Shown: piece by piece, positions 1 to 10,048 of the stretch
Layout: every line of letters begins with the position of its first letter
Numbering within the stretch: position 1 is the stretch's first letter
Source of the DNA: Isochrysis galbana
Taxonomy: Eukaryota; Haptophyta; Isochrysidales; Isochrysidaceae
DNA: 64,000 bases
Reading direction: 5' to 3'
NCBI GenBank assembly: GCA_018136815.1
Contig: CM030940.1
Coordinates: forward strand, 3,094,601 to 3,158,600
Made by a program: the position numbers and the translations under genes
Notes under the pieces: generated by a model
Seen by the model: only the letters and a program-made list of their open reading frames with translations
What the model was told of the DNA's origin: nothing
The model's database searches: none

Positions 1-2
1 TG

Positions 3-555
3 CTCCTGTGCTCGAGTTGCTTCCATCTCGACCTCCATTATCCATGCGATGCTGTCACTTACACCCACGAGCTCAATAAGAAGCTTCTCGAGTCGTGGCG
101 TTCCGCCCTCGAAAGTACCCAAGAAGCTCAACGTGAGTCAATGCGCTCCGCCTCTCAAAATCTAAACTCGGTGTCACCTTCATTCAAACCAAGAGATAGA
201 GTTTGTCGTCGAATCCCTGGCCACGCCAACAAACTTCAGTATCTCTACTTCGGTCTCCGGTCCCTACCGAGTAGAAGAAGCATTCTCGGCCACTCGTTAC
301 CGTCTACGCGATCTCGGACATCGTCAAGTCAAGGATGAAGTTCACATTTCCAATCTTCGTCCGTACTTCACCATCACCGATTCATCTCCGCTCACCGATG
401 ATGAGTACGTGGTCGAAGAGTTACTCGATCGCAAGGGCGATGGAGTTTCACTCAAGTATCTCATCAAATGGCGCGGCTATCCTCGTTCTGAAGCTACTTG
501 GGAGTCTCGAATTGAGTTGCTTCGGCGTTGTGCTGATCTAGCTAGTTGTAGTTGA
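3..555 (+). pseudogene. Ty3/gypsy chromovirus integrase C-terminus with chromodomain, frameshifted
   Basis: This is the 3' end of a chromovirus polyprotein that enters from outside the window. Frame 3 (from base 3) carries the integrase tail with the LLESWRSALESTQEAQRESM helix and an FKPRDRV motif. Near 195-210 the reading passes into frame 1, where GPYRVEEAFSATRYRL and EVHISNLRPYF give the integrase GPF/Y-like region. Residues DDEYVVEELLDRK.. through LIKWRGYPRSEATWE (391-510) form a chromodomain, which directs insertion in this retrotransposon class. The stop is TGA at 553-555. The frame change shows this copy is decayed. A related fragment lies at about 45183-45672. Bases 556-730 hold no gene and may be the element's 3' untranslated or LTR part. 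Confidence 0.85.
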
Positions 556-748
556 GTCGTACGACACCACTTTCGACAGCCGTCCGGTTCAACCTCCGGC
601 TAACTCCAATTTAGACTCCTCTTCAAGTCCAAGTTCAAGTTCGCAATCCAATCAAGTACCTCGTCAAATTCAAGAGTCAAGTCGTAATCCGTAATCCTAA
701 TCCTCCTGACAGGACTCCTGACTCCTGACATGATCAGCCTTGCTCTAA

Positions 749-1582
749 AAAAAAAACATTCTTGAAGGTGCCCGCTATGCTGCTATTGACTCACACCCCT
801 CCGGTATCGCACACGCCATCGCCTATACCCCACACTCTCACTCCAGCCCCCGCTACCCCCCCCCCAGGGGGGGCTGGCCCGCGTGCACTACGACGGGCCA
901 TATGGGGGCGGGGCGGGCTGGGGCAGGCCTGTTGGTTCAATTCTGCAGACAAACGTAAACGCGCTCGTCGCTTACCTTACTTCATCTCTTACTTTCGTGG
1001 CCCCCGCCTTCTGGGTCTTCTTCGTCTGGCGCCGCGTTTCCGCGGTGCCCGTCTGTCGCGTAGGGTGTCTTCCTGTAAACATACGTAAATTGGCGAAAGT
1101 CTTACCATTTCTGGGGTCAAAGTGTGTCGTTTTTTTTGTCGTTCTTTTCTCGTTGTTCTCTTCGTTCTCTTACGGGCGTGTGCCGCATGCGCGCGCCATG
1201 GCCCCCCTCTGAGGGGACCCTCGGGTCCCCTCAGAGGGCCAGCTGGGCCTGCTCAGGGGGCAGTGGAGGCTGGGGCTGGGCCCCTGCCTCCTCTGCCTCT
1301 CCCTCGCTGGCCTCGCTGGCCCTGGGAGCAATCCTGGCGGCGTGGCTGGTCTGTGGTACAGTGCTGGAGGGGGGTGTCAGTACGATGGGGAGCCAGTGTG
1401 GGCGAGTGAGCGCGGCGCGCGGCGCGCGCTCGGGGAGAGACTGGGCAGAAATGATGTCAGCTCAGCCCCTGCCAACAGGCAGGGGCTGAGGTTGTGTGGG
1501 CAGGCCCACCCATGGGGTGTCTGCGGTGGAGGAAGGGGGGAACGCGGCCCCCATGACCCTACCAGTTTTACTGGTAGTTTTT
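749..1582. mobile_element. 834-bp retro-type insertion flanked by an 18-bp target-site duplication (R6 family)
   Basis: The 18-mer TGATCAGCCTTGCTCTAA occurs at 731-748 and again at 1583-1600, exactly bracketing this block. The block begins with an A-run (T-run if read on the minus strand) and ends just after a perfect hairpin CTACCAGT/ACTGGTAG (about 1558-1577). The inside is very GC-rich and shares the segment around GGGGGCAGTGGAGGCTGGGG (about 1257) and the stem CAGCCCCTGCC/GGCAGGGGCTG (about 1465-1490) with 51330-51660 and, inverted, 29420-29580. A long target duplication plus a homopolymer tail indicates target-primed retrotransposition. ORFs inside are out of frame with one another and match no family I recognise. 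Confidence 0.6.
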
Positions 1583-1615
1583 TGATCAGCCTTGCTCTAA
1601 CACAGGGGTGCCTTC

Positions 1616-1661
1616 GGATAGTAGGTGTGTAGCCCTGAATCTTCAGATTTTTTTTCGCGCG
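1616..1661 (+). repeat. R1 family 3' end
   Basis: GTAGGTGTGTAGCCCTGAATC followed by TTCAGAT and a run of T. The same terminus is seen at 14181-14210 and 26064-26098, and inverted at 44519-44550. Only the terminal part is recognisable here. The next 180 bases (1662-1840) are C-rich spacer without a gene. Confidence 0.6.
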
Positions 1662-1879
1662 CGACCCCCCCCCCCCCCGGACCAAATAATCACCCCGTGA
1701 AAATACCGACCCCCACCCCCGAACCGAAAATGACACCCTAAAATCGGCCAAAACCCGACCCCCCTGATTTTTTTAAATCGCGGACTCGTAGAGTACTCTA
1801 TGCCATTTCCAAGGCTAGGAGTAGGCAACAGCGCGGGAAAAAGGTGCGTGGGGCCGTCAGGCCCGGTCGAGCGGCCAGC

Positions 1880-2732
1880 ATGTCGACGAGGGCCCTCGCC
1901 GATGGTGTGATGGAGCTGAGCAGGGCGCTGACAGAACATTCACGCCAGCTCAAGGAGAGGGGCGTCGAACGACAACGGCTCGAGGGCGTTCAGGCCGAGT
2001 TCCATAGGCACTTGAGATGGCAGCAGCAGCGCATCCAGGCGCTGCAGCACGACATCAAGCGGCTCAAGAATGAGAGCGCGTGGCTTCGCGAGAAGGCGGG
2101 CGAGGTCGAGCAGGATACCACCATTGTCTCACACGAGATCCGGCAATGTCGGACAGAAATGGAACAGGTGCACATAAGGGGGAGGTCGATTGCCAGCACT
2201 GGCTGGTGGTGGTATGTTCACCTCAACGTCTTTGCATTGCTTATCCCCCATCGCTCGTCTCCTCATCGCAGATCAGGCGCGAGCGGGAGGAGCTTCGATC
2301 AGAACTGGGGACCGTCGAAGCCGAGGTATGTGGCAGCGCACCCATGCCCGGCTTCCTTGAAGCAGAGTACGCCTGCCGCCAACGCTGTGCTTATTGCATC
2401 TCTCATGTTGTGCTCGTTCTACAGATCAAACTCGAGGAAGATTGCTCAAGCGCGTTGCGTAGCATGAATGCTCAGGGCCACAAAGCTCACATCTTGCACT
2501 CACGTGAACGGGATAAGTACAAGGTCCGTTGGAACATTTCCCCCACCTATTATCTCGCCTATGGCATTCATGTCTGGGGCTCACTGCGTATTCGCTCATC
2601 CTTACACCTCCTATGTTTACTCCTTTGTGCCCTCAGGCGGTCGCTGACATGGCAAAACTCGAAGCCTTTCGCCTCATTGATAGAATCGAAGAGCTCGCAT
2701 ATCAGCTGAATGGCCTCGCAACGAATCAATAA
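1880..2732 (+). CDS. Coiled-coil protein, four exons, 178 aa
   Basis: Exons are 1880-2167, 2272-2325, 2425-2523 and 2637-2732. All three introns (104, 99 and 113 bp) are GT-AG and phase 0, so the frame is kept throughout. The first ATG is at 1880; upstream sequence in the same frame has only a GTG. The product is almost wholly charged and helical, with runs such as LTEHSRQLKERGVERQRLEGV, QQQRIQALQHDIKRLKNE and IRREREELRSELGTVEAE that fit a long coiled coil. It ends in RIEELAYQLNGLATNQ. I see no catalytic motif and cannot name the family; a cytoskeletal or ciliary structural role is only a guess. The matching phases and polypyrimidine acceptors make the gene model strong although the function is unknown. 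Confidence 0.75.
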
Positions 2733-3407
2733 ATGGAACATTCGTGCACAAATTGGTGTAACCGCGAACAACCCATATGCTGGAACCTCTATTGTCTAGA
2801 GATTCGTTGCGGGAGGCCTCCATTCCTCAGCTGGTATGATTGTGAACCCAGCTCAAGGGGAAAACGCACCAAAAGGCAAAGACAGTGAAGGGGATTCTCT
2901 TCCTCACTCTATTACACGCCACGCCTCGACTCGCATCTGACATCACGGATAAGAGGTGCAAGTCAGGGTGTTGTTCAGGGATTGCTCGTTTGACTTTGAG
3001 GGAAAGGATTTCTCCTTGCTCGCTATTCAGGAGGCTGGCTGTAAACTTAGACTCGGACTGAGAAAGGCATGCGCGAAGCAGTGCATCGCCCTTGCTGATA
3101 TTGAATCCACGGATGCCGTGATATCATGTTGGTTGCTGTTTTACTATGGCCACTTGCCAATCGAACAAAAAATGGAAGGCAACTTGTCTACTCATCTGGC
3201 TGCGCTTCCGGACTTTGATTTGAGTTTTGTGGTGCGCAGCTCGTCGGCAGAAGGGCCGCCGGCGCAGGATGAGGCCAGCCACGAGGACCAGCACGACACG
3301 GCCAAATGGCGCGCGAATCCGCCCAGAAAATATGCGTGAGATTTCTCGAAACTGTTGTAAAATTGCCGGAGCTCTGTGCGGAAAGACTTTTGCTAGAGGT
3401 GGACGAG

Positions 3408-3560
3408 ACTGGGTTGAAAAAAAACCTTTCAATATTCTCACCATGCACGCGGCCTTGGACGTATCCCTGGCAGCCACGCCCGCTCTCCTTCCCACTCCCT
3501 CCTCCTGCCTTGCGGCTCGTCCCCTCGTGCTCTAAGGCAAGGCCGCTAGGGATTGGTAGG
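3408..3560 (+). repeat. R2 family copy
   Basis: An A-run followed by CCTTTCAATATTCTCACC, a GCACGCGGCC block, CACGCCCGCTCTCC and CCGCCTTGCGGCTCGTCCCC-like sequence ending in TCGTGCTCTA. The same order of blocks occurs at 3752-3915, 28935-29075 and 49838-49990, and inverted at 52449-52595. Bases 2733-3407 hold no gene I can support; a 127-codon frame at 2956-3339 lacks an ATG. Confidence 0.6.
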
Positions 3561-3665
3561 GGGCAGTTATCCAGATAACTTAGTTAACTGCCACTAACTG
3601 CCCTTATCTAACTGCCCCGTGATGCGTCCGTCAAGCAAGTAACTCAGTGCAACTCAGGTAACTGC
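3561..3665. repeat. Degenerate TAACTGCC short repeats
   Basis: The words TAACTGCC, GTTAACTGCC and CTAACTGCC recur about six times in roughly 100 bases, mixed with GTTATCCAGATAAC. This is simple-sequence spacer between two R2 copies. Confidence 0.6.
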
Positions 3666-3751
3666 CGTCCGTGCAGTGTGGCGCGCCGGCCAGCCGCCGG
3701 CATTGACGGGCCGAAGCCATTAGCTCTTATTTGTATTTGGCATTTGGCTGT

Positions 3752-3915
3752 TTCTCAATCTTAAAAAAAATTCTTGATATTCTTGGCACACGCGCGGCCC
3801 TGCACATCATTCCCGTAGCCCCGCCCTCTTCCCTTACCACTCCTCCCATCTGCCTTGCGGCTTGTCCTTGTCCCCTCGTGCTCTACTTACTTAGGGGCTC
3901 GGTGCGTGGGGGCTT
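3752..3915 (+). repeat. R2 family copy, second of a tandem pair
   Basis: A-run, TTCTTGATATTCTTGGC, ACGCGCGGCC, CACTCCTCCC, CTGCCTTGCGGCTTGTCC and CCCCTCGTGCTCTACTTA in the family order. It lies about 340 bases after the copy at 3408. Confidence 0.6.
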
Positions 3916-4165
3916 CCGGTCGTGGGCGGCTTGTACCGATCCCTAGAGGCCAGAGGTCTAGTTCTCTACTCCCTCCTGCGCCTTCGGGCTATCGGCTAAC
4001 TCTTTGGCTTTTTATGTTATTAGTGTTTGTGGGTTTGGAATGTCGAGCGGTGTGATGATTGCGTGGCGCGTGGGCCCGGGTCGGAGAAGTCGTCTGCGTC
4101 TAGGCGAGTCTTTCTGCCATCTGCCATCCCAAGCGCGCACGCGCCAACAGCGCTAGATTCGTGCC

Positions 4166-4912
4166 AGGTGTCGTTCCGTCAATTGTGGGACATCAGTCGA
4201 ATTGAGCGATCGAATGTCCACAGTTTTAAACTTAAAATTAAATGCAGACTAGCCTTTTTCTCTCTGCTTCCCCCCGCGGTGCGTGTTCCCCCTCGGGGGG
4301 ACGCCGTGTTAGCGCTATTCCCCTGCGTCTCCTCTACGATCGACAACTACACTCGTTTTGCGAGATTTCGCACGGATGACAATCACATCGGTGCACGCCG
4401 TGCATGGGCACGGCGCGATGTGCATCGGTCCCCCCGCGGAGACGCCGTGCGTGCGCATGTCAACTTTTTCCCTCTGCGTACCCCCTAAGGCCCACAAGCG
4501 ATGTTTCTTTGCGCAGCACATGTGATGACTTGCAATCACATTGTGCACGCCGTGCGTGGGCATCGATCCCCCCGCGGAGACGCCGTGCGTGCGCATGTCA
4601 ACTTTTTCCCTCTGCGTACCCCCTAAGGCCCACAACTACGTAAACTGGCCATGTTTCTTTGCGCAGCACATGTGATGACTTGCAATCACATTGTGCACGC
4701 CGTGCGTGGGCACGGCGCGATGTGCATCGGCCTCCCCGCGCGGGGGCGCCGTGCGTGCGCATGGCAACTTCCAGGAAGGCACACGCCGTGCGTTCACTCT
4801 TTCCGCGGGGGAACTCTGGACGCGGAGGGCGGTCGGGAACCGTGGGGGCACCCCCTGGGACCGGGAAAGTATTACCGTATATTGCGAAAACACTAACGTA
4901 AACAACTGGCAG
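4166..4912. mobile_element. MITE left end (63-bp inverted-repeat family) with expanded internal R4 repeats
   Basis: Bases 4166-4228 are a copy of the 63-bp terminal inverted repeat of the intact MITE at 35321-35648, starting AGGTGTCGTTCCGTCAAT. The internal R4 sequence follows, with CACGCCGTGC, GCGATGTGCATCGG and CCCCCCGCGGAGACGCCGTG. It is present about three times (4381-4500, 4525-4640, 4680-4790), so the centre has been tandemly amplified. A 170-bp tail (4740-4912) with CACTCTTTCCGCGGGGGAAC is shared with 51655-51825. I found no matching right terminus, so the element is truncated or merged with another repeat. Confidence 0.6.
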
Positions 4913-4929
4913 GCCTTTTGGTCTCCCCC

Positions 4930-5118
4930 CCCCGGCCGAAGCAGCGCGCGCGGCCTCCCTGCCTCCCTGGAACCAGCTTCTCCGCTAAAGAGGGAACTGG
5001 GGAAGGGGGAGGGGGTTGCTAGGGGTTAAGGTTGGGTAGTAGGGAGGTTCACTAGCAAGCTGCCTCACGCCGCACACGTACTACGAATTTTTAATAAGAT
5101 TTTTTTATGAGGCGAGAA
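4930..5118 (+). repeat. Dispersed repeat shared with 50950-51120
   Basis: About 170 bases, including CAGCGCGCGCGGCCTCC, ACCAGCTTCTCCG, GGGGTTAAGGTTGGGTAG and CTGCCTCACG, are nearly identical to 50950-51120. There the block interrupts a LINE, so it is itself mobile. Bases 5119-5787 beyond it are spacer without a gene and contain two short fragments of the R2 end (GAGGCGAGAAT at 5117 and 5189). Confidence 0.6.
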
Positions 5119-5787
5119 TTTCAAACGTTTTTTTTTCGGGCCATGATTAACCCTATGCAGGCCCTAGGGCTAGGGCCACATGCCACATGCGAGGCGAGAA
5201 TATTACGACCGTGTAGATGACAAATGATTTGACCTCGGATGGCCACTCTTGCGACCGCTCGCGTCGCGTGTCACACGAGTCTACACGCATGCACATACGC
5301 GCAACAACAACACGGCACACGTCTATCACACGCACCCGCCGGCACAACAACAGCCCGCTATTCCTTGCGGAGGATGGCCAATATAGCACTTATCCTACGG
5401 TGAATTGAACACATTGAAACTCGTTTTCACCACCCTGAATAACTGGTTGAGCGTGAGAGGCCACCCCCCCCTGACGGATATAACTAGATGCACCTCTCGC
5501 GTCTCAGTGACTCGAGCGGATGAACAAGAGAGTGCTTGCACGACAACGCTGGAGTCCTCTAGGGGGAGATAGCATGCGCAAAAATTCGGTCCAGCTAGAA
5601 CGCCACGACTACTTGGTCCCAAATGATCGAAGCCCTAGAAGCCGGAACTGGCCAGTGACGCCGCCAAAGACGCGTCGAATCAGCGTTCCGTGTCGGGGCG
5701 CTAGGTTGGCCAAGACGCACCAACTCATGGTGGCCAAAGATAACACCATCAGTACAACAAGCCTTGTAAAAGCGTAATTTGTCCGGC

Positions 5788-7009
5788 TCAAAACCTCCTG
5801 TGTTCCTCATCATCCGGCGCCGCAAAGGGGTCGCGTTCGTCTCCAGTCCTGCAAGGCAGGCGGGGAACAAGCGATGGGCCGGGGTGGTGAGGGCCAAACA
5901 GGTCAATAAGGGACGTACGCCAAGCGCACATGCGTGGCAAGCGCACTTGGTGTCATTGGTGGGCTCCGGAGCCGCGAGCCCCTTGAAATAATACTGCAGA
6001 TCGTCGCGCTTGGCGACAAAATCAGGCACGTTTTCGCCATCAAAGAAGCCCATCTGCAGGCACCAGAGGGCGCCAATCCCGAAAATGATGATGATGTTGA
6101 TGAGGCCGAACTGCCACTTAGGCGCATCATCTTCCGCCTCGCTCGCCTTCTTGCGAACCACCTTCTTCCCATCATTGCTATCACCACTCTTGCCATCCTT
6201 CGAGTCCTTCTTCTTGGACTTTTTCCTGAGATACTCGTTGTATTCCTCGTCAGAATCCTCGTAGATAATGATCGGGTCACCCTTACCAAAGATGGGCATG
6301 AAAGAGCCGGCGAATGTCTGATTGTCATCGAACAAGTTCGGAAAGAGCCAGATGCCTCGGAAACCAATGATCCACATCAGGATGAAAAGCATGAGACGCA
6401 CGATGCAGAGTATGCCAAAGGTAGTGAGGAAGGTGACCGAACACCACCACACACCGATCTTCATCCACAAGGGCCAGATCTGGATCATGCAGAGACCAAG
6501 TGCACCAAGAAGCATTGCGCCTGTCAAAAAGTAGAGCTTTGTCTTGGAGCCCTCATATACCCAGGTATACACACCATCCTCCTCGAACGGTCCCGACACC
6601 AGCTCCAGTTCCCACCGTCGAGAGTGTGCATGCGTCACGCGTTGCGAGCGGTGGAAGTACCCTTGCGACAGCAGAGTCTGGCCAACCTTGGCTGCATCCG
6701 CACGCGACTTGATGGGCGTCGCCTGCGCCAACTTCCCTTTGTACTTCGGGCCGACGAGCGCGTCGATCAGCTTGGAGCCCTTGAAGTACTCGACGCGCTG
6801 TTTGATGATAGAGTGCAGGAACGGGATGAGCTCAGCCGCCCCAGGTGCGAGCGCACGTCCATTGTGTCGCAAGTCTCCTGGGCGCAGCAAAGGCTCACCT
6901 TCTCGTACTGGACCGCTTCCTTGGTCCGGAGTCCGCTGGTCTTCTCGTTGCGAAGGAAGTCGGCAATATTGCGGGTGACCGGGTCATCCGCCAGCCCGGG
7001 CTCAGGCAT
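5788..7009 (-). CDS. SEC62: SEC62, ER protein-translocation subunit, three exons, 340 aa
   Basis: SEC62 is an ER membrane component of the Sec61/Sec63 post-translational translocon. Exons on the minus strand are 7009-6899, 6797-5947 and 5848-5788. Introns are 101 and 98 bp, GT-AG, phases 0 and 2. ATG at 7009 gives MPEPGLADDPVTRNIADFLR. After the first splice comes RVEYFKGSKLIDALVGPKY, the conserved cytosolic domain, then two membrane segments (TKLYFLTGAMLLGALGLCMI and the VTFLTTFGILCIVRLMLFIL region). The family hallmark GIWLFPNLFDDNQTFAGSFMP follows, then a lysine/aspartate-rich stretch (EDSDEEYNEYLRKKSKKKD). Unusually, a further hydrophobic segment (QFGLINIIIIFGIGALWCL) follows the usual Sec62 core. 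The last splice replaces a cysteine-rich read-through with an acidic tail ending DDEEHRRF. Confidence 0.92.
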
Positions 7010-7615
7010 CTGTGCCGAGGGAAGTAGGGTAGGATAGGCGGCAGCAGTCAGACAGCGGTGGACGGGCGGTGGTCGTCGGCCCAGGCTCACACTCTCGTAA
7101 GGCTGAGCGAGGCGGCGCGCGCGCTCGCTCTAGCTTGGTACGGGGCGTACCTGACCCCGCCGCATCTGTTGCCTGCGCTGCGCCATGAAAGGGAGAGAGA
7201 GTAGGAGGAAAAGGAAAGAGAAAGGAGCGAGAGGGAGCGGCCGAGCCGGAGGCGAGGAGAGCGTCCTCGTGCGGGGGAGGGGTGGCGACTAGACGGGTGT
7301 GGGGGGAGGGGAGGAGGGGGTCGAGGATAGAGGAGAGAGTGCCGACGAGACAGGGAAGTCGGCCCGAGGGGTCGAGGCGCCGTACTGAGGCGGGGGAGCT
7401 GCACACAGAGCCGCCAGGGGAGGTTCTGCTTCTCTTCACTGAGCTGAGAGAGTCTGGGAGGGAGGGGGGGCGAAGAAGGGGAGATTCTTTTGTAGAAGGA
7501 GTTGGGAGGGAGAGGCCCTTCTTAGACCTCTGATCAGTGATTGGGCTTGACCTTGATTGACCAGACTTGCCGGCAAGTAAAGTATGCAAGTATGCAAGTT
7601 GGGTAGTTAATTGAT

Positions 7616-7960
7616 AGGGCGGTCAAACAGGGACTTTTAACTACTAGTAAGGGTTGAGCTGCATTTTTTGACCGTGGGGCGATGGCCGATAAAAAAGCTC
7701 CGGGGGGGGGCGACCTGACGACCTGACGCTACGAAAATCTTCGCCAAGAAATGGTGTGCGATTCTCCCCCCCTCCGTAGGCCCAGATAGAAATATGCAGG
7801 ATATGTTTTGCATATTTTGGCCCATTTTCGGGGATTTTGCATATCTCTGCATATTTTGCATATTTGCTGCATATTTGGGGGGGTATCTTTGCATATCTTG
7901 CATATTTGGGGGGGGGGGGGGGGGCTCGCCCCCCCTGGTATTCCCGTTACTTGTGTGTGT
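7616..7960 (+). repeat. R3 terminus followed by a GCATAT-rich array
   Basis: AGGGCGGTCAAACAGGGACT at about 7618 is the R3 end, followed by TTTTAACTACTAGTAAGG. Bases 7790-7905 then repeat the word GCATAT (TTTGCATAT, CTGCATATT) about ten times and end in a run of about 20 G. There is no coding evidence; the apparent Met/Gln-rich minus-strand ORF is a product of the repeated word. The stretch 7010-7600 between SEC62 and this repeat is GA-rich and probably the SEC62 5' region. Confidence 0.55.
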
Positions 7961-8421
7961 CACGCGTCACGCGCGATGGGCGAGTGTGCCGCCCCTACCT
8001 ACCCCACCTCATCTCTCCTCTCTCCACACACACACCTCCTCCTCCTTGCCCTACTCCTGAGCTGAGCACTCGCGCCTGCACCCTCCACAGACACTCGCCG
8101 GCGCACTCGCGCAGAGTCGAGCCGCGGGGTCATCCATGGTCATGGCGACATGGATGATCCTGCGGCCACGAGCACAACAGTCGCACACGGCCATCGTGGT
8201 ATGTACCTCCCTCCATCCAGGACCAAGTGTCTGCGTCTCTCATGTTGCGGTTCAATCGCAATAAGCGCAAGCACGAGCGGGGATGAGAGTGATACTTCTC
8301 AATCTAAAATGTCGTTGTTAAACAACTGCTTATGGCTAACTAATTAAGCATTTATGTTTATGTGTGTGGGTTAGTGGGTTATGGTATGGGTATGGGCAAA
8401 ACTATTGTTATAGTTTGACCT

Positions 8422-9465
8422 ATGGAGCGTGCCGCGACCGCTCCCGAGCCCCAGGCGACCCTCGCCACCGCGCCCCACCTGGGACGCCCCATGCCGCCCG
8501 AGGCGGCTCGTCAGAAAGCCCTCTCAAAGCCCATCCAGCCCATCCAAACCACACCCGCGCAAGCGCGCGGGGTGGCGAGCACTGGCACCGAACAGGTTCC
8601 CACCATGGCTCTGCGTAGCATGCAGGGGGTCTTGGAGACCCCCTCCAACAGTGGGAAACCCCCCCACCCCAAGAGCACCCCATGTGGGAGGGCAGCTCAG
8701 CTGCCCTCCCCATCGTGGAAACCTCTACCATCAGTGCACCCAACATGGGAGGGCACTTCACAACCATCAATCTCCTACGGAGAGCACCCTGCTAAGTCTC
8801 TGTTTTCCATGTTGACTCACTTCTCGTTTTCACCCCACTCCTTTGGGCCACAAGAACCTACAACTCAGTGCCCTGCCTTGGGCACTCTTTCAACACTTGA
8901 CTCCCTCTCCCACTCTCCCTTCCCTCTACAACCAAACCAAACAGCACGAACCCCCTTGCCCTCTGTTCAAAGCACCAAAAATTTCAACTCAAGACCCATG
9001 CCCATGCTGATACACTTCTCGTTTTCACCCCACTCTTGTGGGCCACAATCACCTACAACTCAGTGCCCTGCCTTGGGCCCTCTTCCAACGACACTTCACT
9101 CCCTCTCCCACTCCCTCCTGCAACTACAACCAACACAAGAAGCACAACCCCCCTCGCCCTCTGTTTCAAGCACCAAAAAATTCGACTCAAGACAAGAGGG
9201 AGGATATGTCTTGAGGCGGCGTCGCTGCCCATGCCTAGCGCAAGGACTGGAGGACTCAGGCTCAGGCTCGGAGGAAGAGGGGGAGCCATTCTCCCCAACG
9301 CCTTCCTCAGAGGCCCCAGTGTCCCCGTCGGAAGGAATGGCATTCTGCTCCTCCCGCATTGGGCTGGGAGGAGAGGAAGATGTGAGAGGTGCCGGGCTTC
9401 GAGTCCGAGTCGCTCGAGACCGGACAGCCCCACGCGGCATAACGCAGCCGGAGCGGAGCCAGTGA
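8422..9465 (+). CDS. Proline/serine-rich hypothetical protein with an internal 65-aa duplication
   Basis: An uninterrupted 347-codon frame from an ATG. It is rich in Pro, Ser, Thr and Gln with no recognisable domain. Two 195-bp units (8809-9003 and 9004-9198) encode similar 65-aa blocks, each beginning with HFSFSPHS, then TTQCPALG, SLSHS and PSV.STK. The period is an exact multiple of three and the second copy is diverged but open, which gives modest support for coding. The C-terminus turns acidic (DSGSGSEEEGEPFSP). A short upstream exon at about 8140-8199 with a GTATGT donor could precede it, but I cannot confirm this. A repeat-derived open frame is the main alternative. Confidence 0.35.
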   Translation: MERAATAPEPQATLATAPHLGRPMPPEAARQKALSKPIQPIQTTPAQARGVASTGTEQVPTMALRSMQGVLETPSNSGKPPHPKSTPCGRAAQLPSPSWKPLPSVHPTWEGTSQPSISYGEHPAKSLFSMLTHFSFSPHSFGPQEPTTQCPALGTLSTLDSLSHSPFPLQPNQTARTPLPSVQSTKNFNSRPMPMLIHFSFSPHSCGPQSPTTQCPALGPLPTTLHSLSHSLLQLQPTQEAQPPSPSVSSTKKFDSRQEGGYVLRRRRCPCLAQGLEDSGSGSEEEGEPFSPTPSSEAPVSPSEGMAFCSSRIGLGGEEDVRGAGLRVRVARDRTAPRGITQPERSQ

Positions 9466-10048
9466 GTGTGAGACACTGGCGGAGCGGCCGTGCGCGGCCT
9501 GCTTTCCCAAGGGAGAGGGCTCTGTCGCTGACGAGGGCACCGCGGAGCGGCGGCGTGACGGCAGCGAAAGAGCGAAGTCCGGAGAGAGAAGTCCAGAGCT
9601 TCGACGCAGTGTGAACGGGGGTTACTGTGAAACACCACATAACAAAACACGACTTATGTTGAAACAGGGGGAGGGGGCTCTTCCGCCAGAGCCGACCGAC
9701 TCTCGGCGGCGGACATTGCCCGGCGCGCGGGCGCGCCCACGCCCCCTTATTTTCGCCCTAGAGTACTCTCCCGCCCCTCCCGCGGCCACCTGCCTATCAC
9801 CTTAAGGCAGTCGATCGGCGTCCCCCCCCCCCCCCCTCCCCCCCCGTCTCCCCGCCCCCGCCCGTCCCGTCCCGCGTCCCGCACACGGCGCCCATCCCGC
9901 CGTGGGCTGACGACTGACAACCCGTCAACACGACGCGCCGCCTTGCCGCCCACCGAGTAGCAGCATCAGTGGGCTCAGGATCATCCTTAAGGGTGGTTTC
10001 CCCGCACGAAAAGCTTGCGAGTCTTGACAGGGAGGGCGCGGCGCGCGT
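9466..10048. other. Gene-free spacer with poly-C tract
   Basis: GC-rich sequence with a C-run of about 25 near 9822-9846. It probably contains the promoter of the sulfotransferase that starts at 10049. No conserved RNA or repeat could be identified. Confidence 0.5.

Noticed and set aside
2956..3339. 127-codon ORF
   Set aside because: No ATG, no recognisable domain, and it runs into an R2 repeat.
4381..4790. CRISPR-like spaced repeats
   Set aside because: The units are long, GC-rich and contiguous, without unique spacers, and match a MITE interior; the genome is eukaryotic.
5934..7037. 367-codon plus-strand ORF opposite SEC62
   Set aside because: It is antisense to an unmistakable SEC62 coding sequence and spans its introns without interruption.
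7637..7963. Minus-strand ORF with repeated NMQNMQRY
   Set aside because: The peptide periodicity comes entirely from the GCATAT simple repeat.
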